Part shown: positions 11,635 to 22,956 of the stretch, one piece after another
Layout of the letters: every line of letters begins with the position of its first letter
Numbering within the stretch: position 1 is the first letter of the stretch
Origin: Salvator merianae
Lineage: Eukaryota > Chordata > Lepidosauria > Squamata > Teiidae
Reading direction: 5' to 3'
Assembly (NCBI GenBank): GCA_003586115.2
Contig: QVOM02000116.1
Location: 44,215,024 to 44,279,023, forward strand
DNA: 64,000 bases
The notes under the pieces: generated by a model
Seen by the model: the letters and a program-made list of their open reading frames with translations, nothing else
Told to the model about the DNA's origin: nothing
The model's database searches: none
Made by a program: the position numbers and the translations under genes

Positions 11635-11636
11635 TC
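11481..11636. repeat. Long CTTT / CT / CCT microsatellite
   Basis: About 70 bp of CTTT units, then roughly 20 bp of CT, a C-rich break and another CTTT block. All of it is pyrimidine on the plus strand. The apparent low-complexity open frames across it (FLSF repeats, KERK repeats) are artefacts. Confidence 0.95.
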
Positions 11637-11654
11637 ATTCGTTTCCCCATCCTT

Positions 11655-11795
11655 GATATTAATTATGCTTTTATATAACCATTATGATTGTTGCTGATTT
11701 TATTCTTTGTACACCACTTCGAGCTTATATTTTAATGGAAAGCAGTATATTAATATTTCAAAGAAATTAATCAAAATAAATAGCATACTTTCATG
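11655..11795 (+). repeat. Likely L2-like LINE 3' tail
   Basis: tgtacaccacttcgagctta followed by agcagtatattaatatttca resembles the eroded end of an L2-type LINE. The adjoining CTTT tract may have grown beside it. Confidence 0.4.
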
Positions 11796-12017
11796 CAATC
11801 TAGAAAAAAGAAATATGAGAATGCTAAGAAAAAGGAAGGACAATATCAGCCAGTCATTTCTTCTTCAGTTGGCTCTGGTAAACAGAGAATATTTAATTTC
11901 ATTTCCATTCCTACTCCTTTTTCTCTCCTTTTCTTTTTCCTCCTCCTCATTTGAGAAGATGACAGATCAAGGGCAAGGAAGAGAAATTCCTTTCCACCTC
12001 AAGCAATCTCAGTTCGT

Positions 12018-12300
12018 GGCCATTTCTGCACTTGAACAAGACCATCTGCACTTGGATGGCCTGTTCCAGGACAGTGCACATGATGCCTTGCACTACCTCA
12101 TATTGTCCCATGCCACCACATGCCACCCCAAAGCTCTTAAGAGCTTCATAGCCTGCTTTGAGAGTTCCGATGGTCAGGAGCAAAAGTTCCTGGCCTTGGA
12201 GCCCCAGGGGGACCCATTTTTGTGCTGCAATTTGGTGCATTGCCAAAACAGATTTCCCTACTAAACTGGAACAGGGAGGGCACTCACCTTTCTGCACACT
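12018..12300. mobile_element. MITE-like element with GGCCATTTCTGCACTTG end
   Basis: The left end ggccatttctgcacttg differs at one base from the end of the MITE at 9915. A counterpart near 12285 (cacctttctgcacacttc) is in direct, not inverted, orientation, so the right limit is uncertain. A near-palindromic hairpin follows at 12350-12386, where cccagtctag pairs with ctagactggg. The long open frames on both strands are incidental. Confidence 0.4.
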
Positions 12301-12429
12301 TCCCTACTCCATTGTACAGCCCCTGGGCTACTGGTAGACTTATTATCCCAGTCTAGATGGCCATTTTGGCTACCTAGACTGGGCTACATTCTGTTCAATG
12401 TGAATGGAGCAGAATAGTAGGGAACAGGA

Positions 12430-15400
12430 CCTCTCAAGTCACACCAAAATGCAGAGGAGAGAGACCCAAGTGGGCTAGGCCTTATATTGTGCCAGGTTAC
12501 CTTTTCCTTCTCCCTCTGTCTCCCTTGTCCTTTCCCAGTTCTGCCCTGTTCCCTTTTCCTATGGTTCTTTCAACTGCTTTCAGAAGTTCAGAAAGCCCAA
12601 CTCAGTTCAGAAAGTCATCTGAACCCTTAGTGATCAGCTGTGAGGACAGATTTCACCCTGTCTCAGTAAGGACAAATTACAGAAGCCAATTGGCAGCTAT
12701 AGCAGTTTAGCACTGGGCAGAAAATTGTCAACATCTATGGCCATTTCCTGTCTGGCACTAAATTTTGACAACTGGAAAACTTTTGTTCTGCAGCTTTGAA
12801 GATTCTAAGACCAGGAGATGCAGACTATGACATAGCTCCTGACCTATCAACAGGATTGGAGGACCTCATTGTAAATATGGCCCTTTTCATGGCCATGAAG
12901 ATGCAGTCCCAGTTTGAGTATTCATTTGAAGTGTACAAATGTTGAACGTTCACATTTATAGGGAAGCTAATTCAATTTCTCCCCATCCCTACAGAGGATT
13001 ATTAGAAGTAATGCCCTGGGAAATATTAATCAAAAGAAAAATAATCTCCAAATGCAAAACTTTGAGAGGGCAGGATCTTTTGGCCCAGGCTTTAAAAACA
13101 CAAAATAACCCATAAAAGCAGATAGCAGATCATGTGAAAAGGTTCTAGACAAAGCATTCTTCAAAAACAAGTCCAAACTTTCATTAAAAATACAGAAAAA
13201 TTATTTAAAACAAAGCAAAGACAATAAAAGTGTCAATTTTGACAGCTATCAGCTGATTGTCAATTCAAATCATAGAGAAAATAAGTCTAAAAAAGATTGC
13301 ACTTAGAGGTATTCTCCCAGTAGGTGTCCTTCTACTAGAAACACACTGTGCATGTGCTAATCCTTAATAAGAGCAAAGAGCCTTTTTCTTAAGAATGAAA
13401 GGTTAAGGATAGATTTTGACAGTTTTGTGGGAAAAAAGCTATAGAGAGCTAAAAGAGGGGATTTTTAAGCCTAAAACCTAAACCTAGCCACTAAAGGAAG
13501 ACCTAAACTTAAAGAATCACACAAATTATTTCTCACCCTCCAATTGAACTGAAAGCAAGATCTTTGCCTCAAGATGACTCTGATGTTCCAACGAAGCTTC
13601 AAAGTAGCACAATTACACAGATCAGCAACCACAGAGTTCAACAGGAGCATGAAGAGTTACAATAAAAAGTTCAAGTCTTCTGAATGGAAAGAAGACTCAC
13701 AGCTAGAGTCAAGCCTCTCCCTCGATACAGCAAAGTTGAAGGCTGAAGCAAGTGGCAAATTCAAACTGCAGTCATGATTTCCAAGTGTTGGCAGCAGGTT
13801 GTATTGTGGGGTTTGCTTCTGAAGCCCTAGATATTCTTCTGGAGTAAAGGTGGACTGAAAACCAAACCTACTGACTACCTTGGGGCTATTTTTATGCTAA
13901 TCTAAAACAAAGGAGACCTCTGACATTACTTCTTACTCCTCCCAGTGGCATGACTCAACGTGACCCCAATTCAGGTCTATGGGACCCCAACATCAGGATC
14001 CACATGTGTGTTTGTGTGCTTGTGATGTTAACACCACTTAAAGTGTGCAAATGTTTTACAATCATTGTTTGATAGCACTTTGATTACTTTTCACAAAGCA
14101 AACAATAATGTTGCAAGCCAATGATGTGGCCTCTGAAAAAGATTCTTTCCAAATAGTAACATATTAACCCAAATCCTGTTTTACAGAATTTGTCTAAGCA
14201 TCCTTGATAACCAAATTCCAAAGAAAAATATCTGTTTAATTAAAGTCACTTCTTGTAACTTCCCGTTCCAAAAGCCAGTACAGTTTCTGGTAATTCCTGC
14301 CAATTTTAAAACTAAAAAGAGATACTTAAACTTTAGTCAAAAGTTTGTTTTCCAAATTGTTAAAAGGAAACCAGATCTTTTTAAAGAAGTCAGACTCCCC
14401 CAAATGTGATCACCCAAAATCTCTGGTTAATGCGTCACCATCAGTCTTTCATCCTTTCTTTGTCTTAGAAAGTAGGTCACAGGAAAAAGGCAGAAGTAAG
14501 GGAAAATTCCACTCTTTGATTTGCACTTTCAACATGAAGGTTTTGTTTGGTGGGAGGGTTATACAAAATGGAGTCAGTCTTATGTTTGCAACTGATTGAA
14601 GCCAATTGAAGCCAATTCACCTAATCAGGCCTTTCTCAGAAGTCATTTCCCTTTCTTCAGATCAATATGCCTTTTAAAAATTTTATTTCTGAGATCATTT
14701 TGTAACAGGATGATTCTTGGAATTCCCCAAAATGTTCTAAATTGGAGGCATTGTGCAAAGCTAAAATGGACACCAGCTCATCAAATTGCATTTGTCAGTT
14801 AAATTGAATACTTGGTTTAAGAATCTACTGCACAAGGGCCACTTTTATCAGCCAAAATTTTCATGTCACCATTTGTATCTCCATAATCGAATGAAACTAA
14901 CAAAATAGTGACTAAGGGAAGGTGTATTTCAGCCATGATGGTTATCTATGGAATATCAGCTCCAGAGAGGCTCACTTTACTTCAAGTATAATGTTAGGAA
15001 AACATCTTGTTTTGTATTCTTAGTCATCTCAGCATGTATTATACAGTAATTTTAAAGTATTTTGTCTTGATGATGCTGAATTATTTGGGCTTCTTTTAAT
15101 ACTGAAAATTTGTTTGTTTTCAAGCAGCATTTTTCTTAAATAAGTATCTCCCCTAGAATATTTTTTACTCAACATTGGAATAGAAAATTCAACATGTATA
15201 GAGTAAGCCCTCTATGAAGCTCAGATGTGAATTTAGCATTGCTATAAGAGATGCTTTTGGCTTTTTGTTTTAGTCTTTCAGAACACATCTGAGCATTAGC
15301 AATGCTTTGAAATGAAAGGAGTCTCGCCACTGAAGCTTTTAGGATGGGGACATCTGACCTTCCTGGTTAGTTTCAACAGGGGAAGAAGTCCCTTATACAA

Positions 15401-17200
15401 TAATCTGGACCAGATAATCAAAAGCAAAAAGTAGATAGAAAATCTGATTTAAAACAAAAGAAAACAAATCCTTGTGATCTTTTCAGCAGTAGGTGTTATA
15501 ATTTTTATTTGTCTTTGGCCTCAGAAGAAAGCCTTGTAAAAGGAGGGCATCCTTTTAATTTTTCCTGCCATAGGCAGTTAGGCAGCAAATATTTCTATGA
15601 ATTTTATTGATATTGTTCAGCCAAAGCATACTGTAGGCCTGCTGCCATTAGAATGTTAATAGGAAAAAATAGTGATTTATTATTCTAATGCAAGAAGAAA
15701 ACAGACTATCTGAAAGCATATGCGAGGTGTTAATATTTTACCTTCTGATAATAATGAATCACAACAGTCTTTTTTTCAAAATTCATACACAACATTCTAT
15801 TTGCATGTATTATTTGATCCGTCTTTCTTCCATCTTTTCTTTTTTTCTTCTTTCCGGAGAACAGCAGTTAACTTCTGTCAGTGAAAGGGTTGGGAGTCCT
15901 ACCACCTTTGCAGTTTACCTAACAGATATGTTGATGCTGACTGTTGCCTATGACAACTAATGTCACAAGGGAAGATCATTCCCAAGGGTGCCACATCACT
16001 TCTTGCTTCAAAAAAATAACAATTCATCTTGCAGAATCAGGTCAAAGTTTCACCCAGGCCAGCATTCTGTTCCATAAAGTGCTATGGCAGATCCACTTCA
16101 GAAATGGATATTCCTTTTTACATTTCCTGTATTAAAAAATAAAATAAAAATAAAATACCATTTTATAAACCGCAAAATAAGAACAGACAATTGTTATATC
16201 AGGGTCCAGACTGAATCACTTGAAATATACAATGTAGAAAGAAGGAAAGAAATAAGAAGTATTTATTTCCGGATCACAGTTAGAAGATATGTGGTTTTTC
16301 CCCCAAAACCATTTATCTATTTCGAAATAGTTCACCTCCATTCACTTGCTACAAAATGTGTGTGGTATGGATGATTTTATAGGATGCTAAAAGTATTTTC
16401 ATAGAATCAGTGGAATTCCTCAAAGGAAATGACTGTGGTCAGACACAAGATTTAATCAGTTTCCAGGCTGTCTTCTGCTCAGAGGAATCACACCCAAAGA
16501 TCCATTTCCTATTGTTCTCTGGGACTATCCTATAATTGGATTTTCCCAGCACTGAGACCATTTCAGTTCATTAGTTTGTTTCAATTTTCAAGGTGTGATC
16601 ATGCAAGGGGGCTACTTCTAGTGGCATCAAGATTTTTGTGGGTGTGCAGAGGAAAGATTTCCCTTTCCCTCTAGGCCAATGCTGGGCTCTTTGGGTGTTC
16701 TTGACAGATGGTGTCATCATCATTTTGGGGGTGGGATAGAGTTTGGAGTAGCACACATTGGACTTGAGCAACGAGGATCACCTTGGGCAGGTAATATTGT
16801 AGGTTGAGACTGATGTAGGATTATTAAATGCTGATGTGGGGGACAGAAAAACAGTTTACTTAGAAGTCCCTGCTACACATACATAGCAATCCAGGTAGTT
16901 GGTGGTAACAGCTGCTGCAAGAAGAAAAGAAAACCCTACAGATTTGGCATGGTTTAGCACCAGACCCAGGCCCTGGTTGAATAGGGGCAGTGGGAAGCAA
17001 GGTGCTTTCTTGAATGTCTCCAGGGGCTGGATACAGCTGCTGCATAGGGGGACACTTCCAATCACCATTACAGATACTTCATATTTGCACAACTGTGATA
17101 TTGGGCAGCTGCCCTGCACCCTCAGCCTCCCTCTCTTTTCTCCCTTTTGTCTCTCCAGCTTTGTGTATTGGGTGAGAAGGAACTGCAGCCTTCGAACACC
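12430..17200. other. Gene-free, AT-rich, mostly unique stretch
   Basis: About 4.8 kb. The 13000-14850 part is less repeat-like and may hold an old LTR or unknown element, but I cannot find paired termini. Frames are short. One weak terminal-exon-like segment at 15865-15960 has an acceptor (ttctttccggagaacag), then a 31-codon open run ending in a stop, but no further support. Confidence 0.45.
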
Positions 17201-17202
17201 CC

Positions 17203-17400
17203 ATGCCTGAGATCAGAGCCCAGAGCTCAGTGTTCTTCATACCCCCAACAACAGGTTTTACTGGGGGGGAAATAAATATACACAAGCAGCTTCACTTATC
17301 CATGCCTTTGAATGCCCTGTGCCTGAGCTCAGAAATCAGAGCTTGGTGTTCTTCATACCACTCCAGCAACAGGCTCTATTGGGGGGAAAATAAACACTCA
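17203..17400 (+). repeat. Two-copy tandem duplication, ~118-bp period
   Basis: The block from atgcctgagatcagagccc through acaggttttactgggggg recurs as gtgcctgagctcagaaatca through acaggctctattgggggg, with cttcataccc/cttcatacca between. The copies have diverged by several substitutions and small indels. Coding function is unlikely. Confidence 0.75.
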
Positions 17401-17550
17401 CACAAGGAGGACACAGAAGCAGCAAGCATGAATGATTGGCTGCAGCTCCTCCTTGGCAGTCTCTGGAGTTCACACGAGCTTTGGAGCAGTGTGGGGTAGC
17501 ACGGACCTGACCTAGAACAGGCCATCTAAGTGCAAACAGAAATCACTGAA

Positions 17551-17846
17551 AGAGTGGATGGGCAGGAGAACAAGCCGTCACCGTGCAGCAGCCCTTGCAA
17601 GCTCTAGTTCTACACAGAAGACCTCATTAAGTGCAAACAGCCTTGCTTTGGGACAGGTGGACACTTCCAGCCTGAAACTTCTCCAGTCAGAGCAGTTCTG
17701 GCTGGACCACTCTACCTCCTGCAAGTGCAAAGATGTGCCAATTCTATTTCTGTTGCACATGCAGCCATAATGAGGTCTTCCGTGCAGAACCAGAGCTTGC
17801 AAGGGCTGCTGCACAGCAACTGCTTGCCCTCCTGCCCATCCACTCT
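17551..17846. repeat. Foldback element, 79-bp arms and 138-bp loop
   Basis: The left arm 17551-17629 (agagtggatgggcagg to agacctcatta) and the right arm 17768-17846 (taatgaggtct to cctgcccatccactct) are inverse complements with a few mismatches. The loop contains agtgcaaacag at its left and caagtgcaaag further on, so another small insertion may sit inside. Non-coding. Confidence 0.8.
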
Positions 17847-18200
17847 CTTCTCTTGAAGATTTTGAAAGTAAATGAGTGAAGAGGAGGACAAGAGGATGAG
17901 AGGACAAGCAATCCACAAACAGCAGAATTAATCACACATAAACTGTATGTGCAGCATCTCAGCTGGCATTCACATGTAGCAAAAAAAGAGGTTGCATTTC
18001 CGCAGAGGCTGTGGCATGTGACTTTCATGTTCTCATTCCATTTCTGTCTTGCTTCTCTAGACTAAAATATTCACAAGGGGGAGCAGACTGACATATAAGC
18101 AATTTGACCTGCAAGCCACTCAAAAGCCTCCTCGGAGGTGTTTTTTTTTTTTTTCTTTTTACTATGTGTGAATGCAGCCCTTATCTCGGTGAAGAAGCTC
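17847..18200. other. No gene recognised
   Basis: Short flanking sequence with a T-run near 18140. Nothing further identified. Confidence 0.4.
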
Positions 18201-18204
18201 ATCA

Positions 18205-18440
18205 GATTAATTTATTTAGTTTGTTATTACATTCTATATGGCTTCTTTATATCAAAATCCCAAAGCGGGTTACAATAAAATTTAAAAACAAAGTTAAACA
18301 AAGCAGTTTAAAAAAAACAACAGAATATAAAAACATTATTAAAACTAGCATTTATTTATCTGTTTAAAACCTTCCATACCATTTATTTATATCAAAATCT
18401 AATATAAAAACATTAAAACTGCTGTTTGTTTGCTTGTTTG
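18205..18440 (-). repeat. LINE-tail-like A/T-rich repeat, antisense
   Basis: The phrase ctttatatcaaaatcccaaa followed by gcgggttacaataaaattta matches, in antisense, the end of L2-type LINEs or their SINEs. A partial second unit (tttatttatatcaaaatcta) follows from 18380. Confidence 0.5.
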
Positions 18441-19226
18441 TTTAAAATAGTTGTGTGTGCACTTGGAAGGAACAATGTTGGGAAAACCACGGAATCTTCT
18501 TCTCTGCTCGGCTGATCAACTAAAACAAATTTGCTCATTCCTCTTTTTTTTAAAAAAGGATTTTCATGTATACAAATATGTGAAGCTAGAAGATGTATTA
18601 GGCAATCCAGTGTCCTTTTTGGTTGATAATAAATTACAAGTGTGTCTTTTCATAGGCACTTGAAACAACAAGGGACAATTTGCAAAATGCTCAAAATATC
18701 TGTTGTCGTCACCCACATAATAACAATACATTACAAACAGAACAGTTTTCTTCGGAGGAAATCCACTACCCTGTGACTTCATTCTTGAAAGCATGAAAGA
18801 CTGAACGATGTAAACCTCCGTGGATGTGTGAATAATGAAATTTGGTCTCTTAATATAATATTCATTTTCATTTGAAATGCACGCCTAATAGGCATACAGT
18901 TGAGAAGATGATACAAGCTTGTTAGGAAAACAATAAATTGTGACACAATGAACCCGAGGGGCTCTTGCTGGATCATGCTATTCAATTTATTTCAGAATCA
19001 GACAGATTCTGGACAAGGAGATTAATTGTACTGATCTGCATCTGGGGAGTGCATGCATCCAATCAAATACACAGTTTAGCCAATTGGAGAGGAATCTAAG
19101 CTGACCCTTTTTGCTCTCCCCAAAGGAGTGGTTGGCACTTGGGATGTATCGAGCCAGTGTTTAACACAAACCCCTCCAAAGAGGGTGTGGAATTGAAGGA
19201 ATTTAAGGGGAGGAGCAGATGAGTGG
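18441..19226. other. No gene recognised
   Basis: Unique-looking AT-rich DNA with short frames only. Confidence 0.4.
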
Positions 19227-19641
19227 GGGCCTGTTAAAGGTAAAGCAAAAACTCATCTACTTTGGCTGTGACTTTGGCTGGGCTTTCTTTCCCAGATGGT
19301 CTTGCAGAAGCCCACAGCAATCCTGCTATCTCTACCCTTTCCCTGGGCATTTTTTGTCCGATTACAGCACCATGGGCCCAATCGGGTAGGCCCAATGGTG
19401 CTACGGTGAGGGCCTCCTGGTCGCCTTGGCAGCAGCCCAACGCTTGCAGGCCACTGCCATGGCGACCATCCAGCATGCACCAGATCAAGCACCAGAATGC
19501 CGGATGGGGCTCAGCACAGCCGGTAGCCAGGCTTCAGGTAAGTTTATAGGCTCCATGGTGCAGATGGTGTCTGCACAATGGGGTCTATTCCACCTTAGAA
19601 TGGACTAATTAGACCATTCTAAAGTGGAAAGCGCAAACAGG
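19227..19641. mobile_element. GGGCCTG-type MITE with subterminal hairpin
   Basis: It begins gggcctgtt and ends gcgcaaacagg. Before the right end, ccaccttagaatgg (19590-19603) and ccattctaaagtgg (19614-19627) form a 14-bp hairpin around 10 bp. The copy at 33992 has the equivalent hairpin at the equivalent place. Open frames across the GC-rich middle are on both strands and not meaningful. Confidence 0.6.
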
Positions 19642-20107
19642 TTTTCCTGTTGGCCAGAGACCAAGAGCTACTCTTAACTCTAGCTTACAATATAGCATGA
19701 ATTCTTAGGCTTGAAGCAGGGCAATGGAGGTTCAATTGGGCGAACAAGGAAGTGTGGTCCCGGAATTAACTGGGGAAACTACGCAAACTACAGTCTCCCT
19801 GTTTCACTACAGGAAGAGACTCTTTAATTAGAAGATGTTTTAAAAGAATAGAAGCAGGAGAGAAGTACCTTTGGATCAGAATTGAGAAGAAAAGCAGTGA
19901 AGAGGAGAGGTAACTAACTTTGGCAAGCAAGGGAATGCTCAGGGATGAGCTCAGGGATTAACAAATGTATCAAAACACACACACACACACGATGAAGAAT
20001 TACAAGGCTCAGAAAGACAGACCTAAAGGCAAGGCAGAAATGCCAACACTCTAACTCTTCACCTTTTGGTTCCTGCAAAGTGAGGTATAGGGTCCTGGAA
20101 CTCAGTA
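19642..20107. other. No gene recognised; short CA tract
   Basis: Includes a (CA)n run near 19976-19990. Nothing else supported. Confidence 0.45.
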
Positions 20108-20322
20108 CACTAATCCAGGGGTCCCCAACCACCGGTCCGCGGACCAGGACCGGGCCGTTGGGGGGGGGGGTTGCCAGTCCATGGCACCGCTGGAGACCAG
20201 CACTAAGCAACCAAAGCCCTGTCCCTGCCCCACCCCCATCCTGCCCTGCCAGGCCATGAAAAAATGGTCTTGCTTGAAGCCGGTCCCTGGTGCAAAAAAG
20301 GTTGGGGACCACTGCACTAATC
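20108..20322. mobile_element. hAT MITE with perfect 8-bp target duplication
   Basis: The element runs 20116-20314. Termini are CAGGGGTCCCCAACC at the left and, inverted, CAGTGGTCCCCAACC at the right. It is bracketed by cactaatc (20108-20115 and 20315-20322), an exact 8-bp duplication. Internal ggtccgcggacc is also typical of this hAT group. It is 199 bp and cannot encode a transposase, so it was moved by a transposase in trans. Confidence 0.95.
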
Positions 20323-22069
20323 AATCTTGCTGCCCCCATGGCTCAGCTTCATGAGATGTCAAGTCCAGTTATGCAACTGATTCTGAGTTAGCCCTTGTCT
20401 CTTTGTGGCAGCAGTACATGGAAGGATTAAACAGCATTAATTCAGTAACATGTAACAAGCTTGTTAGGAGGAAGAGTAAGTTCGAGCCTTGTCTCTGGAG
20501 TGATTTTCAGCCTGCAACTCTCTGGATCCCAAACACACAGCAAATGAAGTTCAGCTTCTCACAGGGACAGCTAGAAGTTCAGCTCACGTTGAAGTAGTGG
20601 ATGTTTGCAGTGATGCTTGAGATGAAGGGGAAGTGGACTTTGGAATGCCAAAGAATACCAAAATACATTGAATCAACAGAGGGGCTCAAATCCTACCCTC
20701 AGGAAAGATATGTAACTGGGCTTTTCTGGCAGGTAAAATGAAGAAAAGGATGTTTGGCGACATTCAGACTTTCCAGGTCACATAGACTGCTTTAATCCAA
20801 TCAATTTGGGCATTCACATCAATTTGGGCACTAACAGTTGCTCTTGCCCAAGGCATGAACGCTTTACACCTTTAGTGTCACTTTCCTGCAAATGGCTGAT
20901 AAGATTAGGCTGTGGCATTAAAAAAAAAACCCAAAAAACCTTTTAACAGAAAAACAGGCAGAGCTGAAGATTTAGGGTCAGTGGTACTGGAACGGTACTA
21001 CATTATGGTACAGACTTTGATTTCCTGGAATGGGAGCCTGACCTAGATACATATCCACCCATATCAGCTATTGGTCATACAATTATGTCATTGCTGGTGT
21101 GATGTACCTTCTCATCCTCCCAGCTGCAAGGTCAGCCTGGAAGGAGAGCCCAGCTGCTGGGAAGGTCATGAAAGGGACAGGAAAGTGTTGATTAGCCTTT
21201 AACAAACTCCTACGTGCACCTTCTACTCACCTGCTCCCTCCCTGCTGGTTGTGACGGTGTGAAGTTTAATTCCTTCAGTTTCACACGATCTTTGGGTGGT
21301 TTGTGTTCATCAAATGGAAGTTTGACACATCCATAGTTGCTCCTAACAATAATTCTTTGAAGAAGAATACATTTGGGCACAGCACAGGTGGCTGAATTAC
21401 TCCTAGAACCGTCCTTAGTTTTTGTACTCTCAACAGTGGCTTGCAAAGCCCTCTCACAGGGGCTGCAGGATGGAGTGGAACAATTGGGGGGGGGCAGAAA
21501 GAGTGGCTACCAATCAGAGTTTTGCTCCTCCCCCATTATTCTCAGAGTCCCAATCTGAAGGTAACTGCAGTTCATGCTGCTTTACAGTCAAAGAGAAATG
21601 GTTGTCAATTTGTGGTTAGCCCTAAACTACTTACTTCCAAAACAACAATCCAGAAGTGATCCATGATTACTCAGAAGTAAATACAGCTTTTATCAGGCAT
21701 AGTTGGGATACATTGGGGCTGCAGAGATAGTGTCACGAGGCTCAGAACAGATAGAGCGAAAAATAGATAAAACACAATAAAGGTTAAAATTCTTTTCAAA
21801 CCTACAGTACATAGAAACTGACCACAGTGTCAGTACAGGGGGGAGGGGTCATCACCAATTCGCTTGCAGCCTTTGGTGTTAGGGAAAGCCCAACAAGCCA
21901 GGCTTTGATGCATTATGTGCATGTTCACCAGCCACACATCAGCCAATTCAGAACTGAAACAGGGAGGAAGGAAAAGTAAGAGTAGACTTAAGCTCTGTAT
22001 CACAGGGTGTGGAAGTGTATTGCCCTGTGCTGGAATATAAACACTACTGAAATTATGGTGAATCCAGGA
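20323..22069. other. No gene recognised
   Basis: About 1.7 kb. Several short frames around 21370-21660 overlap each other in three frames, which argues against coding. No repeat assigned. Confidence 0.45.
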
Positions 22070-22245
22070 GGGTACAGAGCTGCTACACAGGAGGTGGTGA
22101 GCTCTCCTTCAATGGAGGTCTTCAAGGAGGGGCTGGACAGATGTCTGTCTGGAATGACTTCGTGAATCCTGCATTGAGCAGGGGGTTGGACTCGATGACC
22201 CTGGATGTCCCTTCCAAATCTATGATTCTATGATTCTCGGGGTAT
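22070..22245 (+). mobile_element. CR1-like LINE 3' terminus, bird/reptile type
   Basis: Contains agcagggggttggactcgat and gatgtcccttccaaatctat, ending in tatgattctatgattct. This is the familiar CR1 3' end with its octamer-type terminal repeat. It differs in sequence from the CR1 tails at 7.5 and 27 kb, so it is a different CR1 subfamily. Confidence 0.9.
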
Positions 22246-22904
22246 AAGCTAGTGGTCTGCACTGTGCCCCACCCTGTAGTCTATCAGGAACACTACAGCA
22301 GCCTCAAAACTCAGCCAGAGCCTCTGCTGGAGACCAGAAATTCAAGCAAAATTTTACACAGCAGTGAGGACACAAATCCAACTGTGAGAGCAGCCCTTCA
22401 GTAGGAATGTGCATGAACAAAATTCTCTACCCTTCAGTGGTTTAATCAGGCTTACCTCTAAGCCATGTTGAGGGACAAATGGGGGCAGAAGGGCTTGTTA
22501 GCCCCACTACCCAGATACCCTGAGTACTCTGCAAAATGTCTGTGTAGATGGACGTGAGGACAATCTGACTGCAACATCCATCATCTCATGGGCCACCAGA
22601 ATAGATTTGGCTGAGCTGGATAAAATAGGTGGTGTTCTCTTCCTCTCTCACCACTCCCTGTGCTTACTTCACAAAGCTGCATGCAGAGTAATATAGGATG
22701 ACCATCCCAGTTGGTCATTGGTCTAGGATAGCTGCTAGAATCTCCAAACAATGACAGCTTCAGCACACAGGAAAGTAGTGAACATTAAGAGTAGCATTAC
22801 ACAACTGTTACATAGTGTTGTGAACATTAAGAATAGTGTTTTTTAAAAAAGAAACCATATTTAATGTGCCAGTGTGTCGCTTGCATACCGACGGAAACCC
22901 CAAT
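22246..22904. other. No gene recognised
   Basis: Short frames only. No assigned repeat. Confidence 0.4.
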
Positions 22905-22956
22905 CTTGGGGGGGGAGGGAGGGAGGAAGGGAGGGAGGGAGGGAGGGAGGAAGGGT
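22905..22956. repeat. GGGA/GGAA purine microsatellite
   Basis: Repeated ggga units with a few ggaa variants after a run of G. All purine on the plus strand. Confidence 0.95.

Noticed and set aside
11443..11697. Open frames of FLSF and KERK repeats
   Set aside because: They are translations of the CTTT/CT microsatellite.
11707..12264. 185-codon plus-strand frame
   Set aside because: It crosses an L2-like tail, low-complexity sequence and a MITE end, and an overlapping minus-strand frame is equally long over its second half. No motif.
15865..15960. Possible terminal exon with acceptor and 31-codon run
   Set aside because: Only one splice site, a purine-containing acceptor (ccggagaacag), no downstream support.
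19501..19545. Consensus donor caggtaagt near 19535
   Set aside because: It sits inside a MITE with no matching upstream acceptor and open exon.
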